Assembly: GCA_030681895.1 (NCBI GenBank)
Contig: JAUXRI010000330.1
Span: forward strand, 1 to 37,601
Length of the DNA stretch: 37,601 bases
Source of the DNA: Myxococcales bacterium
GTDB taxonomy: Bacteria > Myxococcota > Myxococcia > Myxococcales > Myxococcaceae
Direction of reading: 5' to 3'
The position numbers were made by a program, and so were the translations under genes. The number at the start of each line of letters is the position of its first letter. Position 1 is the first letter of the stretch. The notes below the pieces were generated by a model. That model was not told the origin of the DNA. It searched no databases and saw only the letters and a program-made list of their open reading frames with translations. Of the stretch, positions 16,547-24,647 are shown one piece after another.

Positions 16547-18004
16547 TCACGGGGGATCGACCTTGAGCGTATAGGCGTTGGTGATGCGATCGGTACTGCC
16601 GGCCACACGAACGATGACGGTCTGGCCTCCGACCTGCGCAGCGGTGGCGGTCACTTGCGGCGCGACGTCGTCGGAGCAGCCGAAGGTCGTCATGCCGTCG
16701 TTCGAGAGCAGGCACAGCCTGAGCAGCCCGCGGCCCGCGTCGTAGTTGATGAGTGAGACCTTGAGGCCCTGGCCCGCCGGCGCGGCGACGCGGAAGTGGT
16801 CCTGGTCTTGCTGGCAGGTCTTCCCGTCGATCTGCGTCTGCGCGTTGAGCACCGTCGGCATCGCGAGCGCGTCATTGGGCTCGTTGGTGTCGTCGTCGCA
16901 GGGCATGCCGCGCGAGAGCAGGAACGTGGCGTCGAACGTCTGGAACGGGTCGATGCTCGAGACGACGACGGAGTAGCGCGAGGCGGCAGGCGCGACGTAG
17001 CTGACGAGGAGCCGGCCGGCGGCGACGGTGCGGCCGCTCTCGTCTTTGATGACGGTGCTGAAGGTGCCTTCGCTGAACGGGTCTGCGTCGAGGTTCACGC
17101 CGAGCAGGTCGCCGCGGCCGAGCTGCAGGCCGAACCAGTCCTGGTCGCCGTTGCACAACGTCATGCCGCGGTAGGTGCCGGCCATCACGCCGAACGCGCG
17201 GCTCTGCTCGTCGTTGGGCTCGTAGCGGTCGGGCTGACAGGTGCGCGGCACGCAGCGTTGCGCGCCGACGTCACAGCGTTGGTCGGGCGGGCAGACGTCG
17301 TTCGAGGTGCAGGAGCGGCGCTTCGGCAGGCACGCGCCGGTCTGGAGGAAACACGCGAGCGGCACGGTGCAGTCGCGGTCGGAGTAGCAGCGCTCGGCGG
17401 TGCTGCACTTGCCGGCGAGATCGCAGATGAGGCCGACGCCGCACTCCGAGGCCTGCGTGCACTGGACGCAGCGCTCGCTGACGCAACGTTCACCGGCGCC
17501 GCACACGGTGGCCTGGGTGTCGGGGGTGCAGCGCGGCACGCATTGGCGGCTGCCGGTGTTGCAGATCTCCTGCGCGGAGCAGTCGTCGTTCGTCGAGCAG
17601 CCGAGGTCTTCTTCGCAGACAGTGGTGAGCGTGTTGCAGCGCTCTCCCTGCGGGCACGACGCGTTCATGCCGGTGGGGCAGAGGTTCACGTCAGCGCGCG
17701 GCAGACACACGCCCTGCTTGCACCAGCTCCCGGCCTGACAGGCTTCGTTCGTCGAGCACTCGGTGCCCCAGCCGGAGCGCAGGACGCAGCGTTTGGTGGT
17801 GTCGCTGCACTCCTCCTTCACGCTGCACTGGCCGCTGGTGGAGCAGGCGTCGCAGAACTTGTCGGCGGTGCAGACCTTGCCGTCGCTGCACTCGGCGCGC
17901 GTCTCACACTCTGGCGGGCGGCCGGCGTCGGGCTTCACCGTCGCGGGAGGACATGCGCTGATGACGAGCGCGAGCGCACTGATGGAAAGGAGAGGCAGCT
18001 TCAT
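16547..18004 (-). CDS. cysteine-rich lipoprotein with C-terminal PPC-like domains, third gene of operon
   Basis: This 485-residue protein has lipobox ISAC (Cys18), followed by about 240 residues of cysteine-rich modules with the recurring pattern C-X5-C-X5/6-C. The C-terminal half contains two beta-rich units that each begin with a DRYEPND or DTNEPNDA text followed by a strand ending in a DQDWF or DQDHF motif, which is the signature of bacterial pre-peptidase (PPC) domains. PPC domains usually occur in secreted proteins as non-catalytic folding or binding units. No protease motif is present, so the PPC units stand alone here. The ATG overlaps the stop of the gene upstream as ATGA. Confidence 0.88.
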   Translation of the reverse strand: MKLPLLSISALALVISACPPATVKPDAGRPPECETRAECSDGKVCTADKFCDACSTSGQCSVKEECSDTTKRCVLRSGWGTECSTNEACQAGSWCKQGVCLPRADVNLCPTGMNASCPQGERCNTLTTVCEEDLGCSTNDDCSAQEICNTGSRQCVPRCTPDTQATVCGAGERCVSERCVQCTQASECGVGLICDLAGKCSTAERCYSDRDCTVPLACFLQTGACLPKRRSCTSNDVCPPDQRCDVGAQRCVPRTCQPDRYEPNDEQSRAFGVMAGTYRGMTLCNGDQDWFGLQLGRGDLLGVNLDADPFSEGTFSTVIKDESGRTVAAGRLLVSYVAPAASRYSVVVSSIDPFQTFDATFLLSRGMPCDDDTNEPNDALAMPTVLNAQTQIDGKTCQQDQDHFRVAAPAGQGLKVSLINYDAGRGLLRLCLLSNDGMTTFGCSDDVAPQVTATAAQVGGQTVIVRVAGSTDRITNAYTLKVDPP

Positions 18005-19461
18005 GGGACGGCCGTGACCTCACCGGAGGGCCACACCACGTCGGCGACGAGCCACACTTCGTTGCGGTCCACCATCGAGCGCGCCAGCTCGGCCTTCAAG
18101 ATTCCATACTGGTACACGCGCACGGTGGCGCGGGTCGCGCGCGCCATGGTGCCGAGCCCGTAGTCCTGCTCGAACGCGACGGCGATGCGGTACGTGCCGT
18201 CGACGGGGTTCACCCAGCCGAACACCTCTGGGCCGTAGCCGGTGAGCGCGTCGCGAGAGAGCTCAGGGTCGTCCATCGGGTCGCCCATCACGCCCCAGTC
18301 GGGTTTCTTGTTCTGGTAAAACACGTCGTCCGGCACGAGCCCCACGCGCGTCGACGGCGTGCGGAGCAGATGCAGATCGAGGTCGGTGTTGAGGTTGTCC
18401 CAGAAGAGCTCGACGAGGAGCTTCTGCGCCGGCGACGCGACGATGGTCTTCCGCGCGGGCTGACACGACTTCACGCCCTGGCTGTCGAAGACCTCGAGCT
18501 GCACCTCGTACGCACCGGGGACGGAGGGATCGAGCCGCATCGCCGTGAGCGCGGCCTCAGGCATCGCGATGGTGGTGGTGCTCGCGAGCGGGCGGTTTCG
18601 CAGCGTCCACTTGTACGTGACGGGCGAGTCGCCGTCGGGGTCGCTGGAGCCAGTGCCGTCGAGCGTGACGCTCAAGCCCGGAGCGCCGTTGCCGAGGTCG
18701 GCGATGGTGGCGGTCGGCGCGCGGTTGATGGTGGCGCGAATCGGCACGACGACTTCCTGCTTGTCGGGGTCGGTCGTCTTGAGGCGAATGCCGCCGGTGA
18801 TGTCGCCGGTCGCTCCGGGAGGAACGGCGAAGCGTACGGTGAGCTGAATCTGGCCCTGCAGGCCGGTGCGCGGGTCGACCGTCTTCACGGTAGCCGGAGT
18901 GCGCGTGCTGCCGACGAAGGTGAAGCCAGCGGGCGTTCCGTCGGCGAAGGCAATCTCGGTGATGATCAGGTCGGCGCTGCCGGCGCTCTTGAGGCTGAGC
19001 TGCTGCACGGCAGTTGCGCATTCTCCGATACGGCCGAAGTCGAGGATCGGCGGGTCGAGCTCCAGCATCGCGCGCGTGGAGCCTTTGCCCGTCAACGTCA
19101 GCGTCGTCTTCAGGTTGTCCGTGTCGTCGCTGTCGAAGGTGAGCGTGTTCTCGTAGTCCTGCTCCTTGAGCGGCTTGAAGGCGAGCGAGAGCTTTCCCAC
19201 CTCTCCCGACTCGACCACCGTGGGCGCTTCGACGATGCGGAAGATGCCGTCGTCGGTGCCGAGCGCGACGTTCGAGATGGTCAGCTTCGCGCGGCCGAGG
19301 TTGGTGATCTCGAGATCGATCTGCTTCTCGTTCAAGACGGGCAGGGTGCCGAACTCGACGGGCGAGGCGGGCGGCGAGAGGCGCGGACGCACCTGGCCGA
19401 GGTTCGTGGTGTCACACGCCACCGCGAGGAGGACGAGGCCGACGATCGAGCCCGTCTTCAT
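18001..19461 (-). CDS. lipoprotein with ASH/HYDIN-like, PKD-like and DUF2135-like regions, second gene of operon
   Basis: This 486-residue protein has lipobox AVAC (Cys16). Two immunoglobulin-like units of the choice-of-anchor/ASH-HYDIN type follow (residues about 30-130 and 133-245), recognised from VEFGTLPVLNEKQIDLEITN and LDFGRIGECATAVQQLSLK. A PKD-like unit (about 250-340) shows the typical DGTGSSDPDGDSPVTYKW. The last 140 residues begin VELFWDNLNTDLDLHLL, which resembles the DUF2135/YfaP-like family often found with von Willebrand A proteins. This is a multi-domain surface protein. Its start overlaps the stop of the VWA gene as ATGA, so the two proteins are likely made in balance and may interact. 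Confidence 0.9.
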   Translation of the reverse strand: MKTGSIVGLVLLAVACDTTNLGQVRPRLSPPASPVEFGTLPVLNEKQIDLEITNLGRAKLTISNVALGTDDGIFRIVEAPTVVESGEVGKLSLAFKPLKEQDYENTLTFDSDDTDNLKTTLTLTGKGSTRAMLELDPPILDFGRIGECATAVQQLSLKSAGSADLIITEIAFADGTPAGFTFVGSTRTPATVKTVDPRTGLQGQIQLTVRFAVPPGATGDITGGIRLKTTDPDKQEVVVPIRATINRAPTATIADLGNGAPGLSVTLDGTGSSDPDGDSPVTYKWTLRNRPLASTTTIAMPEAALTAMRLDPSVPGAYEVQLEVFDSQGVKSCQPARKTIVASPAQKLLVELFWDNLNTDLDLHLLRTPSTRVGLVPDDVFYQNKKPDWGVMGDPMDDPELSRDALTGYGPEVFGWVNPVDGTYRIAVAFEQDYGLGTMARATRATVRVYQYGILKAELARSMVDRNEVWLVADVVWPSGEVTAVP

Positions 19462-20570
19462 TGCGGGCCCTTGCCCTCTTCGTAGTACTGCAGCTCGACC
19501 TGCGCGTTGAGGCCCGGCACCGAGTCTCCGGCGAAGAAAACGAGGTTGTTGGCCGGCTCGTAGTCCCAGCCGTCGGTGCCCTTGAACGGCGGCTTGCAGA
19601 CGAGGCCGTACGAGTCAGGCGACATGTCCATGCAGGCCTTCTTGTCGATGGAGTCGCACTTCGAGAGGTTCGCGTCGGGCGTGCTGCACGGGTACTTCAC
19701 GCGCACCTCGATGGTCATCACGTTCGGCTTCTCCTGGAGCGCGAACTTGCGCTTGAGGCCGACGGCGTTGGTGGCGAGCTTTTTCAGCGTGGCGCCGAAG
19801 GCGTTGTCGCAGATGTTGCCGACCTCTCCGCCGGTGAGCTCGCTCATCTCTTTGTAGCGGAGGCCGGGCGTCGCGCCGCACGCGTTGGACTCGGGGCCCA
19901 TGATGGCCGCCGTGGTGACCATGCCGTCGTTGCCGATACCCTTCACCGTCTCGAAGTAGCGGTAATAGAAGCGCACGTCTTCGCGCGACTCATCCTCTTC
20001 GTCGGTGACGAACACGAGGTAGAGGAAGGCGTCGGGGCGGAGGAAGGCGAAGTCTTTCTTCTCGTCGCAGGCGGTGAGGCACGCGGGCTTGTTCGCGGCG
20101 CAGGAGCGTTTGCACTGCTCGATGGTCTGCACGTTCGCGGCCTTCTGCGCGTCGATGGCCATGCGGCCGGCTTCGAGGCCCGCTTCGTACGGGCTGCCCG
20201 CGATGCCGACCTTGATGTTGTTCGAGAACGCGGCGGAGACGTTGGCGGTCTGCGGCGTGATGACGCGCGGGTTGCCCTTGAGCGCGCCCTTGTCCTTGAA
20301 GATGTCGGTGGTGGTGACGGCGATGCGGTAGTCGATGCTGGAGCGCGTGAAGAGGTCGATGAACGACGAGAAGTTGCGCCCGAGGTTGTCTTGCCGCGCC
20401 GCCATCGAGCCCGAGTTGTCGACCACCCAGAGCACGTCGATCTTCGACGCCGCCTGCTGGGAATAGGAGTCGACCCGCACGTCCGGCGGCAGGGTAGCGA
20501 CGATGCGATCTGGCCCACAGGCCGACAGCACCAACGCGGCGGTGAGTAGTGACAACCCTCTGGCAATCAT
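19458..20570 (-). CDS. von Willebrand factor A domain lipoprotein, first gene of five-lipoprotein operon
   Basis: This 370-residue protein has lipobox LSAC (Cys18). A VWA domain begins at about residue 44 with the strand KIDVLWVVDNSGSM. The metal-ion adhesion motif DxSxS is complete (Asp51, Ser53, Ser55), so it can bind a divalent cation and a protein or matrix ligand. An unusual insert near residues 140-165 carries CKRSC and CLTAC cysteines, and FVTDEEDES follows, a typical later MIDAS strand. I start at ATG 20570 because it gives a standard signal peptide; the long frame upstream adds a non-signal stretch. It leads an operon whose next four genes also encode lipoproteins. The 233-base gap before it (20571-20803) should hold the promoter, but I cannot name one. 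Confidence 0.92.
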   Translation of the reverse strand: MIARGLSLLTAALVLSACGPDRIVATLPPDVRVDSYSQQAASKIDVLWVVDNSGSMAARQDNLGRNFSSFIDLFTRSSIDYRIAVTTTDIFKDKGALKGNPRVITPQTANVSAAFSNNIKVGIAGSPYEAGLEAGRMAIDAQKAANVQTIEQCKRSCAANKPACLTACDEKKDFAFLRPDAFLYLVFVTDEEDESREDVRFYYRYFETVKGIGNDGMVTTAAIMGPESNACGATPGLRYKEMSELTGGEVGNICDNAFGATLKKLATNAVGLKRKFALQEKPNVMTIEVRVKYPCSTPDANLSKCDSIDKKACMDMSPDSYGLVCKPPFKGTDGWDYEPANNLVFFAGDSVPGLNAQVELQYYEEGKGPQ

Positions 20571-20803
20571 GGCGGTGTTCTTGCCCACGCGGGGGCCTCC
20601 CTGCAACGAGAGACCCGTCATAGACCGAAGTCGCATCGGGTTGGTGCAACCCTCGGGTTTTTGATGGGTCCGCATGGTTTCGAGCAAAGTGCCCGCGCGG
20701 ATCAGGTGCGTTCAAACCCGGACATGGATGTCAGGGTGGATCAGGAGACTCGCGAGATCTTGAAGGGGCGTCAGGAGCGGGGCGATTCGATCGCTCTTCT
20801 CGC

Positions 20804-21094
20804 TCACAGCTTCGGTCGATGCCCACGACTGGTGTGCCAGATGCGAAGCACTTCGACGACACCAGCTCGCTCGTCCACCCGGTAGTAGATGATGTGCTTC
20901 GTCGACAAGTAGATGACGCGCACACCGGGAAGCCTGGTCTTCGGAACTGGCACACCGATGTACGGAGTCACCTTCAAGACGGTCGTCTTGCGACGGAACT
21001 CCGCTTCAAAAGGCTCGAGCATGTCGTGCTGCTGCAACCAGTCGATGGCTTCGCGAAGCTGTCGCCTCGCGCGCTTCAGGTAGCGCAACTTCAT
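20804..21094 (-). CDS. ParE/RelE-superfamily toxin
   Basis: This 96-residue basic protein has the ParE/RelE fold signals: an N-terminal helix with RARRQLREAIDWL, a central strand with PGVRVIYLSTKHIIYYRVD and the C-terminal VLRIWHTSRG. Proteins of this type block gyrase or cleave mRNA on the ribosome; the ParE branch is more likely by sequence style, but the target is not readable. The ATG overlaps the stop of the antitoxin gene as ATGA, the standard order with antitoxin first. It is followed by a 233-base gap. Confidence 0.88.
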   Translation of the reverse strand: MKLRYLKRARRQLREAIDWLQQHDMLEPFEAEFRRKTTVLKVTPYIGVPVPKTRLPGVRVIYLSTKHIIYYRVDERAGVVEVLRIWHTSRGHRPKL

Positions 21095-21339
21095 TTGCGA
21101 CGACGAGCCTCGAAATCAGCCAACACCTCTTCCTCGCTGACGAAGTCGCCGGCGTCGGCCTCCTTCAGGGCCTGCACCAGGTCTTCTTCCGTCTCTTCAT
21201 CCATCTCGAAGTCGGCAGCCGCCTCGGGCACCACCTTGAGTTCCGCCTCGAGCCGCACACCTTCAGGTGGCAGCTGGGCGTCTTCGTCCAGTACCAGGGT
21301 GTTGCCCACGACTCGCACCTTCACTTTCATGGTGCCCAT
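21091..21339 (-). CDS. type II antitoxin for the adjacent ParE/RelE toxin
   Basis: This 82-residue acidic protein consists of an N-terminal beta-strand part (MKVKVRVVGNTLVLDED) and a helical acidic C-terminal part ending VSEEEVLADFEARRRK. That is the usual plan of an antitoxin: DNA-binding or dimerising strands followed by a toxin-wrapping helix. ATG 21339 is preferred over the ATG nine bases further in because GGAGG lies eight bases before it. The pair is expected to repress its own promoter just upstream. The DNA-binding family is not clear. Confidence 0.82.
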   Translation of the reverse strand: MGTMKVKVRVVGNTLVLDEDAQLPPEGVRLEAELKVVPEAAADFEMDEETEEDLVQALKEADAGDFVSEEEVLADFEARRRK

Positions 21340-21636
21340 TGTGCGGGCCTCCTCGTCCGCGACGCAACTCGCCTTCCTGCTCGTTCTCCTCCGAGTGCCA
21401 CGCGTCGCCTCGGGTTCTGGTCGCAATTCCGCCCAGCAAACGTCCTCACGCGAGGGGCAAATTTCCTGAGCCCGCTGCGACTGCGCGCCTCTCGCCCGCG
21501 CGCGACACGGGCGTCCTGCCCTTGGAAATTTCTGATCCTGGCCCACCGTGTTCGCCCTCGTACGCGTCGACGGCCGCGTTCGCGGACACCTCGAGCATGA
21601 CTAGCAAGAAAGTTGCGAGCTCCTTACGCGGCCAAC
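21340..21636. other. gap of 297 bases, no confident gene
   Basis: This stretch holds the likely promoter of the toxin-antitoxin pair. Two AT-rich near-copies, aaatttcctga at 21459 and aaatttctga at 21526, stand out against the GC-rich surroundings and could be regulator sites. A 64-codon frame at 21446-21640 with a TTG start is not convincing. Confidence 0.3.
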
Positions 21637-22002
21637 TCAACGATCGCGTCCTCCGAGGTCATCTCTTTGGCGAATTCTCAAAACCGTCTGATCCCAGTCG
21701 TCGAGGATTTCGAGCAGCCCATCCACTCCGACACGATTGGTGTCACTAGGCCCCGACTCATCCTCCTCAACAGCGAAGACATCCACAGCTGCGCCAGACT
21801 CCGACAAAAGCCTCAACAGAGCTCGGAGCTCTGCTGCTCGTTCTTCGTGGTCGTTGAAAAAGAGCCTTGACTGAAGAAGCGGGGCACCAGCCTTCAGCGC
21901 GCCGGAGAGGTCCCCCAAGGCCCGTGGCAGCATCTTTCCCAGTGCCCTCAAAAGCCCGATGTCAGGGACCTCTTGGCGAACACTGACGACGATTGTCGAC
22001 AT
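21637..22002 (-). CDS. orphan small protein of unknown function
   Basis: This 121-residue soluble protein has no signal peptide or cysteine and is rich in helix-forming residues (RALGKMLPRALGDLSGAL, ERAAELRALLRLLSE). The start is well supported: AAGGAGG lies four bases before the ATG. I recognise no family. Its rows have roughly 57-60% GC, below most of the window, and it sits next to a toxin-antitoxin pair, so it may be an acquired accessory gene, for example an immunity or regulatory protein. That role is only a guess. Confidence 0.6.
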   Translation of the reverse strand: MSTIVVSVRQEVPDIGLLRALGKMLPRALGDLSGALKAGAPLLQSRLFFNDHEERAAELRALLRLLSESGAAVDVFAVEEDESGPSDTNRVGVDGLLEILDDWDQTVLRIRQRDDLGGRDR

Positions 22003-22217
22003 CGACCCTCCTTGGAGATCTTAAGGGCATTTGTGGTTTCAATCGGCAGCACAGGATCGTTCTGGGAGTCGCCCCAGTGCTACCGGCAGTTGAAGGCCCC
22101 GTCGCTACGGTAAGCGTGCGACTGCAGCCGACGGTGCATTCGCAATCAAATAGACGAGGATGAACAAAGCTCTTCCCGCGGGAATGGACCTCGGCCACCG
22201 ACTGAACTCGCGCCAGG
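22003..22217. other. gap of 215 bases with lower GC, no gene recognised
   Basis: Rows here have about 55-57% GC. All frames were read; the minus-strand text around 22105-22200 is short and unlike any family I know. It could be a decayed gene remnant or simply the promoter region of the orphan gene at 21637-22002. Confidence 0.3.
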
Positions 22218-22958
22218 TCAGGCGTCGCACTCGGAGGGTTCGTCGGTGAACGAGCTCCAATCGGTGAACACGAGCTGGCCGTCGGCGCCGAGCGTGCCGT
22301 CGAACGAGGCCTTCTTGAGCGACGGCACCTCCTTCGGGAACGTGACCCGCACCGCGCGCCCGCTCACGGTCCACTTCCCCGTGAACGTCTGCCGCTTCGG
22401 GAGCGGCACGCCCTCGGAGTCGAACACCAACATCATCAACGTCACGCTCCCCTGCGGAGCGAACGACAGCTCCTGCGTCGAGCCGTAGACGCCTTGCCCC
22501 GGGCTCCACCACCGCACGCCCGAGACGATCGCCTTCACATCGGACTCCCGCTTCGGCGACAGGCCCTTCACGCTCTGAAACGCCACCGTGTCGCGCACGT
22601 TCGCCAGGTCGGGATCCGTCAACGCCTTCTCGAGCCGGTTCGGGTCTCGCGCGATCGACAAGCGCACCTGCTCCCAGATGGCAGATCGATACGCGTCGTG
22701 ATCGCAGACCTTCCCGGCCTTCCTCGCCAGCGCGAGCGTGCACGCGAGATTGAAGTGCGCCAGCGCGATGGTCCGGTTGAGCTGCGCGACGTCCTTCAAC
22801 GTGGTGGGCTCGGCCGCCTTCCCACCAAGGTCGATGGCCAGCTTGAACTGGGTGATCGCCTCTCCGTACTGCTTCGCCTTGTAGTGCTTCATGCCCGCGG
22901 CGTTCGCGTCGAAGGTGGTCGGATCCGCGGCGAGGAGCATCGAGAGAAGGGCGATCAT
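22218..22958 (-). CDS. exported TPR protein with C-terminal lipocalin-like part
   Basis: This 246-residue protein starts with a short signal peptide (MIALLSMLLAA). A helical region contains at least one tetratricopeptide unit, AAGMKHYKAKQYGEAITQFKLAI (shown here only by its ends: residues about 20-42), and a second helix pair with LNRTIALAHFNLACTLAL. From about residue 150 to the end the chain becomes beta-rich (GSVTLMMLVFDSEG, FTGKWTVSGRAVRVTF), like a small lipocalin-type barrel. Function unknown; the TPR suggests a protein contact in the periplasm. It diverges from thiD with only 36 bases between the two starts, so their promoters must overlap or lie inside the genes. Confidence 0.8.
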   Translation of the reverse strand: MIALLSMLLAADPTTFDANAAGMKHYKAKQYGEAITQFKLAIDLGGKAAEPTTLKDVAQLNRTIALAHFNLACTLALARKAGKVCDHDAYRSAIWEQVRLSIARDPNRLEKALTDPDLANVRDTVAFQSVKGLSPKRESDVKAIVSGVRWWSPGQGVYGSTQELSFAPQGSVTLMMLVFDSEGVPLPKRQTFTGKWTVSGRAVRVTFPKEVPSLKKASFDGTLGADGQLVFTDWSSFTDEPSECDA

Positions 22959-22994
22959 GTCGACGCTTCTACTCAGTCTGCTAGCTCAACGCGC

Positions 22995-23777
22995 ATGTCT
23001 CCCACCGCCCTCACCATCGCCGGCTCAGACCCCTCAGGCGGAGCTGGCCTGCAGGCCGACCTCAAGACGTTTCATCAACACGGCGTCTACGGCATGGCGG
23101 TCGTCTCGCTCCTCACCGTGCAGTCGACCCGAGGCGTCACCCGCGTCGACCCGGTCTCGGCCGAGCTCCTCGCGCAGCAGCTTGATCATCTCCTCGCTGA
23201 CCTCACGCCCGGCGCCGCGAAGACCGGAGCCCTCGGCAACGCCGCGCTCGTCGAAGTCGTCGCCGCCCGCGCGAAGGCGTTCTCGTTTCCCCTCGTCGTC
23301 GACCCCGTGATGATCAGCAAACACGGCCACCCGCTCATCGACGCGTCAGCCGTGACGGCGGTGAAGGAACGACTGCTCCCCGTCTCGTTTCTCCTCACGC
23401 CGAACACGCAGGAAGCCGCCGCGCTGACGGGCCGGACGGTGGAGACGCTCGCGCAAGCGAAGGACGCCGCGAAGGCCCTCGCTCAGCTCGGCGCCAAACA
23501 CGTGCTCGTCAAAGGCGGCCACCTCGACGGCGCGCCCATCGACGTGTTGTTGACGGAAGGCACGCTCCACGAGCTTCACGCTGAGCGCATCGACACCAAG
23601 CACACGCACGGCACCGGCTGCACCTACTCCGCCGCCATCGTCGCCCGACTCGCGCTCGGAGCCCCGCTCCTCGCCGCCGTCACCGACGCCAAGGCCTGGC
23701 TGACCCGCGCGATCGCCACGGCTCCCGGAATCGGATCAGGTATCGGCCCGGTCAACCACTTCGCTGACCTTCAGTAG
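22995..23777 (+). CDS. thiD: hydroxymethylpyrimidine/phosphomethylpyrimidine kinase
   Basis: This 260-residue enzyme phosphorylates HMP and then HMP-phosphate with ATP, giving the pyrimidine half of thiamine. The sequence shows the ribokinase-fold landmarks of ThiD: AIAGSDPSGGAG-like text at residues 8-18 (here TIAGSDPSGGAG), VVDPVMISKHG at 101-111, LLTPNTQEAAALTG at 133-146, VKGGH at 172-176 and the anion-hole motif HGTGCTYSAA with Cys209. Length is normal for the family. ATG 22995 is chosen because it matches the family N-terminus; the open frame upstream is antisense to the neighbouring TPR gene. No other thiamine gene and no TPP riboswitch is seen. Its last seven bases overlap the convergent gene. 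Confidence 0.96.
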   Translation: MSPTALTIAGSDPSGGAGLQADLKTFHQHGVYGMAVVSLLTVQSTRGVTRVDPVSAELLAQQLDHLLADLTPGAAKTGALGNAALVEVVAARAKAFSFPLVVDPVMISKHGHPLIDASAVTAVKERLLPVSFLLTPNTQEAAALTGRTVETLAQAKDAAKALAQLGAKHVLVKGGHLDGAPIDVLLTEGTLHELHAERIDTKHTHGTGCTYSAAIVARLALGAPLLAAVTDAKAWLTRAIATAPGIGSGIGPVNHFADLQ

Positions 23778-24574
23778 CTCGCGCCGAGCGTGAAGAGTCC
23801 CCCGTCCCTCGTGGGCATGAACCCGACCTGCACCGGCACCCGCTCGGTTCCGCCAACCACGTAGAGGAGCAGCCCGATGGCCGCGACGCCCACACCCGCG
23901 AGCATCACGGTCACCAGCCCCGCCTCGGTCGGCGTCAGCGGCGTGTTGGACGGCGCGTTGGTGTCGACGATCGCGAGCAGCCCGATGAAGGAGCCAACAG
24001 CCACGATCGCTCCACCAATCATCGACCACTTGCCCACGTTTCGCAGCGGCTTGTTCCTCTCTTCGGTGCGCACCAGCGGCGTCATGGAGGCGGACCCTGC
24101 GCGTGCCGAAGGCGTCGCCGTCTTGCCCAGCTTCTTCGCCACCTCAGGCCCAAGGGACTTCGCAGCGCGTGTCATCGCGTCCAGCAGACCCGCCTCGGAG
24201 GTGACCCGCTCGGAATAGATGGCGAGCGCCCTGGCGTCGGTTGCGCTGACCAACCGAACGTCGAGCTGTATCACCGTGTCGAGCTTCGCGACGGTGCCGA
24301 GCAGAATGGCGTCGACTCCAAGCGCGTTGGCCAGCTCCACGACGCACTGTGAGTCGGCACAGCCCAGCAACTGCTTTTGCCGCTCGAGACCGAGGACTGA
24401 CGCAATCTGTGAGCTGGGAATGACGTCGAGCCCCTCGAGGACCAGCTCCTGGGCCAGATGATCGTTCACGAACGCCTGCAGCTCCGGGGTCACGCTGACG
24501 CCTGCCAGACCAGGAGCCGCCACCTTCACCGGCCCGGTCGCCGCGATTGCCATCACCAGCCATGCACTCGTCAC
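23771..24574 (-). CDS. exported/membrane protein with FlgO/CsgG-like N-terminal domain
   Basis: This 267-residue protein starts at GTG 24574, with GAGG five bases upstream. A signal-like leader precedes a domain at about residues 18-150, with the run CADSQCVVELANALGVDAILLGTVAKL. This alpha/beta text is typical of the FlgO/TolB-N/CsgG-like domains found in myxobacterial envelope proteins. A Lys/Arg-rich spacer is followed by two hydrophobic helices (about 182-205 and 215-240) and a short tail. Function unknown. It lies back to back with a gene of the same overall plan and overlaps the 3' end of thiD by seven bases. Confidence 0.78.
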   Translation of the reverse strand: MTSAWLVMAIAATGPVKVAAPGLAGVSVTPELQAFVNDHLAQELVLEGLDVIPSSQIASVLGLERQKQLLGCADSQCVVELANALGVDAILLGTVAKLDTVIQLDVRLVSATDARALAIYSERVTSEAGLLDAMTRAAKSLGPEVAKKLGKTATPSARAGSASMTPLVRTEERNKPLRNVGKWSMIGGAIVAVGSFIGLLAIVDTNAPSNTPLTPTEAGLVTVMLAGVGVAAIGLLLYVVGGTERVPVQVGFMPTRDGGLFTLGASY

Positions 24575-24647
24575 GTCGACCTCATCAGCACCAGTCTAGC
24601 GTGAACGATGCGGTCGAGACTTTGCTTTCCTCCCGTGAAGGGCTCCA

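Noticed and set aside
14895..16574. Open frame of 559 codons on the plus strand
   Set aside because: Antisense to the IPT-domain gene; its Arg/Gly/Glu-rich text mirrors the repeat structure of that gene.
16796..18163. Open frame of 455 codons on the plus strand
   Set aside because: Antisense to the cysteine-rich PPC lipoprotein gene, with Ala/Val/Gly-rich text and no domain.
21446..21640. 64-codon frame with TTG start overlapping the stop of the orphan gene
   Set aside because: There is no strong coding character or family match, and the TTG start is the only support.
22494..22994. In-frame N-terminal extension of thiD
   Set aside because: The extension is antisense to the TPR gene and not part of the ThiD family; ATG 22995 gives the standard protein.
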